Source: a virus
DNA: 54,761 bases
Virus record (IMG/VR): IMGVR_UViG_3300020578_000101
Span: 1-54,761 of that record
Reading direction: 5' to 3' (one strand)
Shown here: positions 22,678 through 29,565 of the stretch, piece by piece
Layout: every line of letters starts with the position of its first letter
Numbering within the stretch: position 1 is the stretch's first letter
Notes under the pieces: model-generated
Databases searched by the model: none
Told to the model about the DNA's origin: nothing
What the model saw: only the letters and a program-made list of their open reading frames with translations
Made by a program: the position numbers and the translations under genes

Positions 22678-23653
22678 CCCCATCTCCTTGGTCAGTAACA
22701 ATCAATGCAGGTGAACGCCACGAAATTTCCGGCGGCACCCAGGTGTAAGGTCTGCTTAGGTAAGCGTCCGTAAAACTTTGCGGACCATTCGCAAGCCAGA
22801 GATTCAACTTCCCCTCCCAGTCGTAATGGCGTTGCTTTGTCCAGCAGAGAACGGCATCGCACAACTTCATGGCTTCTTCGAAAACCTCCGGTTTTGCCTT
22901 CGGGTCAGACAACGTCTTCTCTTTGACTCGGTTGCGCCAAACAATGCAGACGTTGTCGACAAGGTCGGTGATCGACGACGAACCCTTCACGTCAAACTTG
23001 TTTGGCACCGTCAACTCGTCGTCTTTTTTCTTGACGTGAGCAATCAGGTGGATGTGCATGCCAGTGTCTTGCGCAATAGCGCAGACCTCATTGACGAAAT
23101 CTTTCTGTCCGTTGTAGTCGTCTTCACCCTTGATCACCTTCATCATCGAATCAACAAAGAAGTGAGTTACACCTAGTTCGCGACTCGCGTAGAGCATCAC
23201 GCCGCGCAGTGTTTGCGAGTCGCATACACCTTGCTGGTCGTAGATCCAGAGCAGGTTGTCAGTCCACGCGTGGAACCGCTTGATGTAGTCAACAGGCGGT
23301 GAGCCTGTGCCAGACGATTGCTTTACCATGCGCGCCATCGTTGCCTCGCCCTTCATCTCAAAGGACGCAATGCAAACCTTTTCGTTTTGCACCAGCAGAT
23401 GAAGCGCAACGTGACTGCTGACCAGCGTCTTCCCGTGCCCGTTGATGCCAGCCCACAACGTCACCTCGCCTGGGCGCATCTGATAACTGTCGCCAAGTTT
23501 TGACCACGGGGTAACGGGGCTGTTGTTTGCTGTCTCGCCGTAGAGCCGATCAATGACACGGTCTACAAAAGTCGATGCGGACACTACCTTTTCGGTTCCT
23601 TCTGACTCCAAATAGTATTGTTTGAAGTCAATAGAATTCGGCACTAGTTTCAC
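22547..23653 (-). CDS. DnaB-like replicative helicase
   Basis: This 368-residue protein is a RecA-fold helicase of the DnaB C-terminal/Twinkle type, lacking the DnaB N-terminal domain. The P-loop is A-G-I-N-G-H-G-K75-T76, Walker B is HFFVDSMM with D168, and a later motif HLIAHVKKKDD contains H206. It starts at GTG 23653 with AGGAGG seven bases upstream. About 44 C-terminal residues lie over the next gene and look like read-through. It should unwind the replication fork, loaded by the proteins encoded just upstream. Confidence 0.8.
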   Translation of the reverse strand: MKLVPNSIDFKQYYLESEGTEKVVSASTFVDRVIDRLYGETANNSPVTPWSKLGDSYQMRPGEVTLWAGINGHGKTLVSSHVALHLLVQNEKVCIASFEMKGEATMARMVKQSSGTGSPPVDYIKRFHAWTDNLLWIYDQQGVCDSQTLRGVMLYASRELGVTHFFVDSMMKVIKGEDDYNGQKDFVNEVCAIAQDTGMHIHLIAHVKKKDDELTVPNKFDVKGSSSITDLVDNVCIVWRNRVKEKTLSDPKAKPEVFEEAMKLCDAVLCWTKQRHYDWEGKLNLWLANGPQSFTDAYLSRPYTWVPPEISWRSPALIVTDQGDGDEVHTGGRGEVEGGAGTAPGIRVDDRQDQGGVSGVKDHVSQDW

Positions 23654-24086
23654 GAGTAGCCTCCTTAAGAAAACGAACCATATCCTCGTTCTGAAACTTC
23701 AACCACGGCATGTCATCAAGTTCCCACCGCATGCGCTTGAAGTCCATCTTTTTCTGGCACACCGCCTCAACATCGTCAGCCCTTGGGAGAAGCCAAAGTG
23801 AACCACCAGCGCCGCGGTCGACGTGGTAGTACTCGACGGGCTGCTTGACAACCTTGCAGAGCGCCTTCATGTGCCGGTCAAAGCCATCGATGAGGGAGTG
23901 CCACACAACGTAAACGTTCAGCCCCTTAGCGAACCGCCAGTCATAGTCCTTGACTGCGTTTGCGTAGACGACCGGGTCGTAGTTGTTGTATCGCTTACCA
24001 CTGAAGACGATGAGGAGTGGATCGCTGGGGGCGAACCCACTCATCCTTGCCTTGAGAAGCACGTTGGCGTTCTCAGGAATAATCAC
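23628..24086 (-). CDS. Uncharacterised replication-operon protein
   Basis: I start at GTG 24086, which overlaps the upstream TGA as GTGA and has GAAGGGG in front. This gives 152 residues beginning VIIPENANVLLKARMSGFA. Upstream in-frame codons give Arg/Pro-rich sequence over the previous gene and are unlikely. The protein has an alpha/beta pattern, with DPLLIVFSGK near the start and YVVWHSLIDGFDRHM in the middle, which suggests a Toprim- or Rossmann-like core, but no motif is decisive. It may cooperate with the helicase. Confidence 0.5.
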   Translation of the reverse strand: MIIPENANVLLKARMSGFAPSDPLLIVFSGKRYNNYDPVVYANAVKDYDWRFAKGLNVYVVWHSLIDGFDRHMKALCKVVKQPVEYYHVDRGAGGSLWLLPRADDVEAVCQKKMDFKRMRWELDDMPWLKFQNEDMVRFLKEATRETSAEFY

Positions 24087-24529
24087 AAAGCCCCTTCCCA
24101 GGGCATTGCAACGCCCTGCGAATCGCCGCCGTCCTCGTACCTCTTCTGATTGAGGTAGGTGAGGGCGTGAGGGATATAGCCATCGACCCACTGGCGCGAT
24201 CGCTTGCGGCAATCAACGTCAGCAAGGATCTGGTCGAGCATGGACGCGCAGTTGTCGCGCTTCCAAGCCACCAATGCTGGCGCCTTTTTTTCTTTATTTG
24301 GATAGGCTGACCAGAACTGGTCAAAGCCCGTCTCATCGCCCCGGACCAACGCCGTCTTCTTGACCTTGAATTCCTTGAGCAGGAAGTCGGCGATTTGTAT
24401 TGCCTGGTCCTTCGAAATCTCTATGGTGACCACCTCTTCAGCATGATCACCGACGCGCTGGGAGACTGTTGCAATCCCAACCTCGCGGTCAACGTTGATC
24501 TCTATTGGAAATTGAATGAATGCAACCAT
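24083..24529 (-). CDS. Replication protein with O-like C-terminus
   Basis: This 148-residue protein has a beta-rich N-terminus and a C-terminal block FDQFWSAYPNKEKKAPALVA, then a W-K-R helix, then RQWVDGYIPHALTYLNQKRY and ED. This block is typical of phage replication initiators and helicase loaders (F-W-x-x-Y-P-x-K ... P-x-T-Y-L-N-x-x-R-W-x-D). The helix-turn-helix usually found in initiator O is absent. It is the first gene of the leftward operon, 66 bases from the promoter at 24568-24610. Confidence 0.62.
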   Translation of the reverse strand: MVAFIQFPIEINVDREVGIATVSQRVGDHAEEVVTIEISKDQAIQIADFLLKEFKVKKTALVRGDETGFDQFWSAYPNKEKKAPALVAWKRDNCASMLDQILADVDCRKRSRQWVDGYIPHALTYLNQKRYEDGGDSQGVAMPWEGAL

Positions 24530-24567
24530 CTTTGCTGTCCTTTCCTATTTTAGATTGACGTTAATGA

Positions 24568-24610
24568 ATTTTACAAACGTTATAGAAGCGTGACAATACC
24601 TTATGGTGTT
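24568..24610 (-). promoter_or_regulatory. Operator-controlled promoter of the replication operon
   Basis: Leftward -35 TTGTCA (24596-24591) and -10 TAAAAT (24573-24568) are separated by 17 bp. The operator AATACC-TTAT-GGTGTT (24595-24610; one mismatch) overlaps the -35. This places the replication genes under the same control as the immunity region. The first ATG (24529) follows 38 bases after the -10. Confidence 0.7.
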
Positions 24611-24618
24611 TTTTTTTG

Positions 24619-24639
24619 CAAAAAAAACGCCTCACGGCG
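24619..24639 (-). terminator. Terminator between Cro-like gene and replication promoter
   Basis: On the minus strand CGCC-GTGA-GGCG, with a GNRA loop, is followed by eight T. The stem is only 4 bp but ends in a full U-run. It would stop leftward transcripts from the Cro-like gene before the replication promoter. Confidence 0.5.
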
Positions 24640-24670
24640 AATTATTGCTCCGCCTACCAGGGAGATGGTG

Positions 24671-24824
24671 AGACGAAATTGACCCATTGTGGTCAGACGA
24701 AATTAAACTTCTGTCAGTGGAATGAACTTAACGTTATTAACGTTAAGAAACTTAACCTTCCTTCACACAGAACCCGAGACGAACCTAGCCCATACCTGGG
24801 GCATGAGCCAAGGTTCCTTCACAC
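24671..24824. repeat. Origin-like repeat block
   Basis: Direct observations: AGACGAAATT at 24671-24680 and again at 24695-24704 (24-bp period); a perfect palindrome at 24727-24747 with 10-bp arms CTTAACGTTA and a single central T; and TTCCTTCACAC at 24758-24768 and 24814-24824. It lies upstream of the replication operon, next to the immunity region. Such clustering is compatible with a replication origin or an additional regulator site. The role is inference. Confidence 0.45.
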
Positions 24825-24985
24825 GTCACCGTCGACATGACCCGCCAGCCTTTTCGCGCCTGGGGTGCTGGCTTCGCCGCCCCGCTCACTTTCTCAGCGC
24901 TACCCACGGTAGTGATTTCTAGACTGCGCCCCGCCGTATTAGGATCACCGACAACGCAGTCGAGCGAATACTATACCGTAGTTAA

Positions 24986-25261
24986 CTACGACTCTGAGGT
25001 ATCGTCAATGAAAACAATTTCTGGTCGCTGATTGAGAGCGTTCTTCACGTAGTTCCAGTCAACAGCATCGCTCTTGTTGATCAGTGTGCGAAAGTCAACC
25101 GCGCCGTTGCTCATCTTGTCGACCGCAACCGCAAGAGCCATCGTTACCGAACTGCCCTTGTAGATCCGGTTGGTTATGTAGGCTCCGGTGTACCCAGCCA
25201 TGTGACCGAGGCGCTCCCGGTCCATTTGCGTCAACCCTCTGACGTAGTCCTTGAGTTCCAT
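24986..25261 (-). CDS. Cro-like regulator
   Basis: I start at ATG 25261 with AAGGGGAA upstream, giving 91 residues beginning MELKDYVRGLTQMDRERLGH. The longer start at 25291 would put the operator inside the gene. The N-terminal part fits a small helix-turn-helix fold (RERLGHMAGYTGAYITNRIY), and the gene lies divergently from the repressor with two operators between, the classic cro position. The last 40 residues carry no recognised motif. Confidence 0.6.
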   Translation of the reverse strand: MELKDYVRGLTQMDRERLGHMAGYTGAYITNRIYKGSSVTMALAVAVDKMSNGAVDFRTLINKSDAVDWNYVKNALNQRPEIVFIDDTSES

Positions 25262-25283
25262 GAAATTCCCCTTGTTAGAAAAC

Positions 25284-25299
25284 ACTACCATTTGATATT
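25284..25299. promoter_or_regulatory. Operator upstream of the Cro-like gene
   Basis: ACTACC-ATTT-GATATT matches the family consensus AATACC-N4-GGTATT with two changes. It lies 22 bases before ATG 25261. The flanking G-T-G on its right (read from the other strand CAC-AATATC) extends the symmetry. Probably one of the two operators of the repressor/Cro pair. Confidence 0.5.
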
Positions 25300-25347
25300 G
25301 TGCCAGAGAATTGTTGGTTGACCACTACTAGATGTAGTACCCCCCCC

Positions 25348-25376
25348 AAAAAAAACCCCTTTAAGCGCATCAAGGG
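25348..25376 (-). terminator. Weak terminator candidate upstream of the Cro-like gene
   Basis: On the minus strand CCCTT pairs with AAGGG across a 10-base loop, followed by G and eight T, then eight G. The stem is short. It may stop antisense transcription from the repressor side. Low confidence. Confidence 0.3.
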
Positions 25377-25402
25377 AGGGTAATAACTTATTGCCATAAA
25401 AT

Positions 25403-25418
25403 AATACCAAATGGTAAT
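25403..25418. promoter_or_regulatory. Operator upstream of the repressor
   Basis: AATACC-AAAT-GGTAAT matches the consensus with one change. It lies 58 bases before the repressor ATG and overlaps a possible -10 (GGTAAT at 25413-25418) that stands 16 bp from TTGCCA at 25391-25396. This would allow autoregulation. Confidence 0.55.
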
Positions 25419-25476
25419 GTTCGAATCCACTCACAAAAAGGAGCCTCGCAACTTGAGACCCCGTTAGGAAACTAAA

Positions 25477-26109
25477 ATGCTTGAGCAGATCCGCAGGTCA
25501 AATCTTGATGCACTCATCAAGGACCGATTTGAAGGGAACAGGGCGTCGTTTTGTCGGGCTACCGGTAGGCACCCTAATCTCATCAACCTGATCCTAAGCA
25601 AAAACCCGAACCTAAAACGCGGGATCGGAGAAAAACTTTGCCGTGGTATTGAAAAATCACTCGCTCTCCCGCAAGGCTGGCTGGATAAGCCATTTCACGG
25701 GGCGGAGGGTGCTGGTGCGGTCACGGTTTCTATCATTGACAACACCCGCATCGACGAGTGGTTGACGCTTGATCGCACCAGCCTCAAGGAAATGAGCGCC
25801 GCCACCCCAGCCGGTCACATCGCCGTCTTTCGAGTCAAGTCTGACCACATGTCCCCAACTGTGTCCGCGGGGGACCTGCTGTTCTTGGACACCTCCGAGT
25901 CCGAACGGAAGGTCGACCAAAGCGGCTCGATATTTGTCGTCAACGCTCAAGACGGACCAAGCCTTGTTCGTTTTCGCAAGACCGCAGAGGGGTGGGTGTT
26001 GTCTTTTGACAACACCGCCTATGCCCCGGTCAAGGTCACCCAGGCGTTTGTCAACAAGCAGGAAATCCTTGGTCGCGCCCTCACTTCGATGACCATAAAG
26101 AAATTGTGA
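25477..26109 (+). CDS. Phage repressor, S24-like but catalytically altered
   Basis: This 210-residue protein has a helix-turn-helix N-terminus (about residues 20-60; FCRATGRHPNLINLILS) and a C-terminal LexA/CI-type fold beginning at GHIAVFRVKSDHMSPTVSAG. In active S24 proteins this reads G-D-S-M; here it is S122-D123-H124-M125, so the nucleophilic Ser is a His. The Lys of the usual V-K-R motif is R165 (SLVRFRK). Self-cleavage therefore looks unlikely, although an Ala-Gly pair remains in GAEGAGAV. AGGAAA precedes ATG by six bases. It probably binds the AATACC-N4-GGTATT operators. Confidence 0.85.
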   Translation: MLEQIRRSNLDALIKDRFEGNRASFCRATGRHPNLINLILSKNPNLKRGIGEKLCRGIEKSLALPQGWLDKPFHGAEGAGAVTVSIIDNTRIDEWLTLDRTSLKEMSAATPAGHIAVFRVKSDHMSPTVSAGDLLFLDTSESERKVDQSGSIFVVNAQDGPSLVRFRKTAEGWVLSFDNTAYAPVKVTQAFVNKQEILGRALTSMTIKKL

Positions 26110-26114
26110 CGGAC

Positions 26115-26157
26115 AATACCGAAAGGTATTGACAACCTACACAACCGTCCTTACACT
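26115..26157 (+). promoter_or_regulatory. Operator and promoter of the ssDNA-binding/nuclease operon
   Basis: The operator AATACC-GAAA-GGTATT (26115-26130) is a perfect inverted repeat. The -35 TTGACA (26129-26134) overlaps its right arm; the -10 TACACT (26152-26157) follows at exactly 17 bp. It lies 6 bases after the repressor stop and 45 bases before ATG 26202, which has AGGAGGGG in front. Confidence 0.75.
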
Positions 26158-26201
26158 CCCTCTCACACCATGCAAGTGGTGTTGAGCGAGGAGGGGAAAA
26201 G

Positions 26202-26945
26202 ATGGGCGTACCGCAGGACATTGACGACGACGACTCTCAAGGTCAGTGGTACGCCCATTCGCTTGCCCTTCAACAATACCAAGAGGAATTTGAAACCAAC
26301 CAAAAGGAACTCAAAATGAGCCTGATCGTAAAAGAGTCCGGTGGTGGCGGCGACTACAAACCCGCACCCGCTGGCGCACATGTCGCGCGTTGCTTCCGTA
26401 TTGTTGACCTTGGCACCCAGGAGACAACCTTCAAGGGGGATACCAAGCACCAGCACCAGATCCTGGTGACCTGGGAACTACCCACCAATCTGATGACCGA
26501 GGGCGAGAACAACGGCAAGCCTTACACCATCAACCAGCGATTCACTGCCAGCCTCTCTGAAAAGGCAACGCTTCGCAAGGTCCTTGAGTCCTGGCGTGGT
26601 CGCAAGTTCAGCCCCGTCGAGTTGTCCGGGTTTGATCTTGCCAACATCCTTGGCAAGCCATGCCTCTTGAACGTAGTTCACACCGACAAAGGTGAGCGGG
26701 TCTACGCCAATATCGCTTCCGTCATGCAGGTACCCGGAGGCATGGTGGTCCCACCCCAGGTCAACCCCTCTCTATTCTTTTCGCTATCTACGTTTGACGC
26801 CGCCGCATTCGAGTCTCTTCCTGACTCCCTCAAGGAAAAGATCAAGACCACGCCCGAGTACCAAGCGGCAGTTCGTGGCGAACACAACCAAGTCAAGGCG
26901 GACGACGGCAGCATCGACACGCTCGACGACGACATTCCGTTTTAA
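26202..26945 (+). CDS. ssDNA-binding-like phage protein
   Basis: This ORF has 247 residues. The core that matches a common phage family starts at residue 39 (MSLIVKESGGGGDYKPAPAG, AHVARCFRIVDLGTQ) and includes NQRFTASLSEKATLRKVLES and the acidic tail DTLDDDIPF. The acidic tip ending in PF is a hallmark of ssDNA-binding proteins that recruit partners. Internal ATG 26316 has its own AAGGAACT, so the 38-residue acidic N-terminus may be a separate product or an extra domain. It is paired with the RecB-type nuclease next door, as in recombination modules. Confidence 0.65.
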   Translation: MGVPQDIDDDDSQGQWYAHSLALQQYQEEFETNQKELKMSLIVKESGGGGDYKPAPAGAHVARCFRIVDLGTQETTFKGDTKHQHQILVTWELPTNLMTEGENNGKPYTINQRFTASLSEKATLRKVLESWRGRKFSPVELSGFDLANILGKPCLLNVVHTDKGERVYANIASVMQVPGGMVVPPQVNPSLFFSLSTFDAAAFESLPDSLKEKIKTTPEYQAAVRGEHNQVKADDGSIDTLDDDIPF

Positions 26946-26954
26946 GGGGGACGC

Positions 26955-27800
26955 ATGTTAACGAACCGACTCAACCTGCCCCGTAGCATTTATGCCGCGG
27001 TCGCAAACGATCCTTACACCAAGGGCAAGTCAGACATCTCGGTCACGGGGCTAATTGCCCCGCCTTACCAACGAAAGTTGCGTGAGACGACCGAGGTTCA
27101 AGAGGATGTATCCGACCGCATCTGGTCTCTGCTTGGGCAGTCGGTTCACTCCGTTCTGGAGCGAGCCTATCCCGAGGGAACAACTGATGCGGTTGTTGAA
27201 CAGCGGCTGTTTGCAGAGGTAAATGGCTGGATCGTTTCCGGGCAGATGGATGTTTTGGAGGGGGGTGTTCTTAACGACTTCAAGGTCACCAGCGTCTGGT
27301 CCCGCGACGGCAAGGTTGAGTGGGAGCAACAGTTGAATCTGCTGGCGGCGCTGTGCCGACGCGAGTACCAGCGGACTGACGACGAGCGCTACCTCGTTAC
27401 CAAGTTGCAGATCATTGCGATCTACCGCGACTGGGTCATGAGCAAAACCTTCGACGCCGACTACCCACAAACACAGGTTGGTGTGATCGAGGTCCCGCTT
27501 TGGGATCTTGATCGCCAAGAGGCTTACCTTCTTGAGCGCGTTAAGGCTCACCAGGAAGCGGAGCCGCCGACTTGCACAGACGAGGAGCGCTGGAAAACTG
27601 AAACGGTCTGGGCTCTTATGAAAGAGGGGCGCAAGTCCGCGATCAAGTTGTATGACAACCCGGACGATGCGCAGGACGCGGCAGACAAGGCTGGGAAAAA
27701 TCACAGCGTTGTTTGTCGACAAGGCGAGTACCGCCGTTGCGCCAACTATTGCAACGTCTCTCACGCATGCCCAGCGTGGAACAACGGTCTTCCGTTCTGA
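26955..27800 (+). CDS. RecB-like PD-(D/E)XK exonuclease
   Basis: This 281-residue protein has the RecB-type nuclease residues in order: H65 in GQSVHSVLER, D99 in SGQMDVLEGG, D108-F-K110 in LNDFKVTS, and E123/Q126 in VEWEQQLNLLAAL. C-terminal cysteines (CRQGEYRRCANYCNVSHAC) resemble the iron-sulphur or zinc cluster of Cas4/AddB-like nucleases. It follows the ssDNA-binding-like gene by 9 bases. Together they probably perform end resection for recombination or concatemer processing. Confidence 0.75.
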   Translation: MLTNRLNLPRSIYAAVANDPYTKGKSDISVTGLIAPPYQRKLRETTEVQEDVSDRIWSLLGQSVHSVLERAYPEGTTDAVVEQRLFAEVNGWIVSGQMDVLEGGVLNDFKVTSVWSRDGKVEWEQQLNLLAALCRREYQRTDDERYLVTKLQIIAIYRDWVMSKTFDADYPQTQVGVIEVPLWDLDRQEAYLLERVKAHQEAEPPTCTDEERWKTETVWALMKEGRKSAIKLYDNPDDAQDAADKAGKNHSVVCRQGEYRRCANYCNVSHACPAWNNGLPF

Positions 27801-27807
27801 GGCGTGT

Positions 27808-28077
27808 ATGCAATGCCTTAAGTGCGGCGGCGATACGCATGTTAAAGACACTCGCGTTACGTACCGCCACTCGTCGTTTGGTTGGGTACAACGACGGCGT
27901 GAGTGTGTTGTATGTGGCTTTCGATTTCGAACAGCCGAGGTAACGCATCAGTACATAGCCAAAATTAACGAGGACAAAGATGAAGACAAAGACAGAAACG
28001 CCACAAATTTACGAAAAAGTTTTGACGGTTGCAATGCGCAACCTTCGCCAAGTTGGCTGCGCGTTCAAAATCGTTGA
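27808..28077 (+). CDS. NrdR-like zinc-ribbon protein
   Basis: The start is ATG 27808, 8 bases after the nuclease stop. The first 45 residues, MQCLKCGGDTHVKDTRVTYR then QRRRECVVCGFRFRTAE, closely match the zinc ribbon of the transcription regulator NrdR (C3, C6, C33, C36 and the RFRTxE turn). The ATP-cone of NrdR is missing. The remaining part reads over the next gene for 98 bases. It could bind DNA at NrdR-like boxes or act on host ribonucleotide reductase genes; that is inference. Confidence 0.6.
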   Translation: MQCLKCGGDTHVKDTRVTYRHSSFGWVQRRRECVVCGFRFRTAEVTHQYIAKINEDKDEDKDRNATNLRKSFDGCNAQPSPSWLRVQNR

Positions 28078-28357
28078 CGCCGATGGCAACTTTTATGAGC
28101 ATGACATTGACCGCGTGATGAGCAAATCGCGCTCGTCCCATAAGTTTGAGTACGGCGCGGTCCGCGCAACCTACTTGGACTACATCCGCAACCTAGAGGC
28201 TGGGCAGGTTGCAAACATTCCGTTCGACAGCGAGGTGCCGCCAACCGCGACACAGTCTGGCGCTTGCGCATGGATGTCTGAGAACTGGGGCGCTGGCACC
28301 TATACCACCCACGTCAACCGCGGCAAACAAGTGATTGAGATTCTTCGATTGGAGTAA
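27980..28357 (+). CDS. Uncharacterised early protein
   Basis: This 125-residue protein starts MKTKTETPQIYEKVLTVAMR with GAGGACAAAG upstream. It has a beta-alpha pattern with FKIVDADGNFYEHDIDRV and FEYGAVRATYLDYI. It ends two bases before the DUF3310 gene. No family recognised; it is in the early rightward operon. Confidence 0.5.
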   Translation: MKTKTETPQIYEKVLTVAMRNLRQVGCAFKIVDADGNFYEHDIDRVMSKSRSSHKFEYGAVRATYLDYIRNLEAGQVANIPFDSEVPPTATQSGACAWMSENWGAGTYTTHVNRGKQVIEILRLE

Positions 28358-28359
28358 GC

Positions 28360-28752
28360 ATGACTGACATGGTCAACCACCCACCTCATTACACCTCGCA
28401 TCCGTCCGGCGTCGAGTGTATTCAGATCACCGAACACATGAACTTCAACCTTGGCAACGCGGTGAAGTACATCTGGCGAGCGGGGCTCAAGACCGACGAC
28501 CCGGTCCGAGATCTTGAAAAGGCTGAGTTTTATGTGCGCCGAGAGATTGCACGACTAAAGCCTAAACACGACGCCGCCGTCATTGAAGCCAGTATGGAGG
28601 CTATCAAAGCCGCAGTGCTGGCGGAGCGTGAGGCGTGTGCCGCCCTGTGCGATGAGGAGGCAATCAAGTACGCCCGTCAACACTACCCAGAACTTGAGGC
28701 AGTCGCTGACGAGTGCAGTGGAAAGATCATGGCTCGGGGCGGAAATGGATGA
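28360..28752 (+). CDS. DUF3310 family protein
   Basis: This 130-residue protein begins MTDMVNHPPHYTSHPSGVEC, then IQITEHMNFNLGNAVKYIWR, AGLKTDDPVRDLEKAEFYVR. This is the DUF3310 signature, sometimes annotated as nucleotide-kinase-like, found in early regions of many phages and of unknown biochemical role. The C-terminal 60 residues form charged helices. The next gene begins inside its last codons. Confidence 0.8.
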   Translation: MTDMVNHPPHYTSHPSGVECIQITEHMNFNLGNAVKYIWRAGLKTDDPVRDLEKAEFYVRREIARLKPKHDAAVIEASMEAIKAAVLAEREACAALCDEEAIKYARQHYPELEAVADECSGKIMARGGNG

Positions 28753-29290
28753 GCGCTTCAAGCCCGTCTTTCTGACCGAGTCCGAGATCATCATTGCCGG
28801 AAGCGTTTGTGTTCAGCGTTACGCCCAGAACCTGACGAACGGCAAGCGTGAGATGTACGGTGCCGAAGACTCCCGCGGCTTCCAGTACATGATGGACGGC
28901 GCCTTCGGGGAGATGGCGGTTGCCAAGTGGCTGGGGCTGTATTGGAACGGGGCAATTGGGAACCTAACAGCCGCCGACGTCGGCAACGTCCAGGTCCGAG
29001 CCACCAGGAAAAACCCGCCCGAGTTGATCCTGCATCCGCGGGACAAAGAAGAGGACGTCTTCGTTTTGGTAGGGCTGGAGCGTAACCAAGCGCTGATCTT
29101 TGGTTGGTGCCTGGGGTTCGAGGGAAAAGACGAGCGCTACTGGATGGACCGTTACAACAACGGGCGTCCGGCTTATTTCATCCCCCTCGACGCCGACCCG
29201 ATTCGGGAATTCGATGAGAACTGGGATCGGATGATCTCCAGGCTAACAACTGTTAACGCTGTTAAGGAGGCTGGCTATGGGAACAGGTAG
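28745..29290 (+). CDS. PDDEXK-like uncharacterised phage protein
   Basis: ATG 28745 overlaps the DUF3310 stop by 8 bases, with GGGGCGGAA upstream; the product has 181 residues. The middle part FGEMAVAKWLGLYWNGAIG, then AADVGNVQVRATRKNP and FVLVGLERNQALIFGWCLG, resembles the core of restriction-endonuclease-fold proteins: a Glu helix, then D-V-G and Q-V-R in place of the usual (D/E)-x-K. If so, the Lys is replaced by Arg. The family is widespread but uncharacterised. Confidence 0.5.
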   Translation: MDERFKPVFLTESEIIIAGSVCVQRYAQNLTNGKREMYGAEDSRGFQYMMDGAFGEMAVAKWLGLYWNGAIGNLTAADVGNVQVRATRKNPPELILHPRDKEEDVFVLVGLERNQALIFGWCLGFEGKDERYWMDRYNNGRPAYFIPLDADPIREFDENWDRMISRLTTVNAVKEAGYGNR

Positions 29291-29525
29291 TACGCTTGAG
29301 CGAGCATGTGTCTGGGCTGCTAATCGCGGCTACTCGACGGATCACGCGAACACCATTGAGGACCTGCTTTTAGAGTTGGCTTGGCAGATCAGGGAAGAAA
29401 CAGCCAGTCGCTGTGCCGACGCATGTGAACGGGCTGGGATGGAGGGGTACGGAACAATCGCCGCGGCAATGGAGATCAGGGCTCTTTACCACCTTGATCT
29501 ATTACCGAAAGACAATACCAAGTGA
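29277..29525 (+). CDS. Small helical protein upstream of integrase
   Basis: This 82-residue protein starts at ATG 29277 with AAGGAGG seven bases upstream, overlapping the previous gene by 14 bases. It is helical and contains CADACERAGMEGYGTIAAAM. Function unknown. Its last codons contain the first half of the operator before the integrase. Confidence 0.5.
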   Translation: MGTGSTLERACVWAANRGYSTDHANTIEDLLLELAWQIREETASRCADACERAGMEGYGTIAAAMEIRALYHLDLLPKDNTK

Positions 29526-29529
29526 TAAA
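29514..29529. promoter_or_regulatory. Operator-like site upstream of integrase
   Basis: GAC-AATACC-AAGT-GATAAA keeps the left arm and part of the right arm of the operator consensus. A possible promoter TTACCG-18 bp-TAAAAT (29502-29531) overlaps it. It is followed by a 12-bp palindrome GCCCGTACGGGC at 29535-29546 just before the integrase ribosome site. Confidence 0.45.
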
Positions 29530-29534
29530 ATGGT

Positions 29535-29546
29535 GCCCGTACGGGC
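29535..29546. repeat. Palindrome in the integrase leader
   Basis: GCCCGTACGGGC is a perfect 12-bp palindrome 9 bases before AGGAGG of the integrase. It may be a protein-binding site or fold in the mRNA. Role unknown. Confidence 0.45.
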
Positions 29547-29565
29547 GCTGTCACAGGAGGTTCGT

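Larger units (their letters stand above)
24530..24985. other. 456-bp noncoding region: promoter, terminator and origin-like repeats
   Basis: No gene is supported; ORFs on the plus strand lack ribosome sites. Going rightward it holds the replication-operon promoter and operator (24568-24610), a leftward terminator (24619-24639) and a block of repeats (24671-24824). The block lies in an AT-rich part and includes a 21-bp palindrome, two direct repeat pairs and an AGACGAA-like unit. Confidence 0.6.

Noticed and set aside
24616-25031. Short plus-strand ORFs in the origin-like region
   Set aside because: No ribosome sites, low protein-like character, and overlap with transcription signals and repeats.
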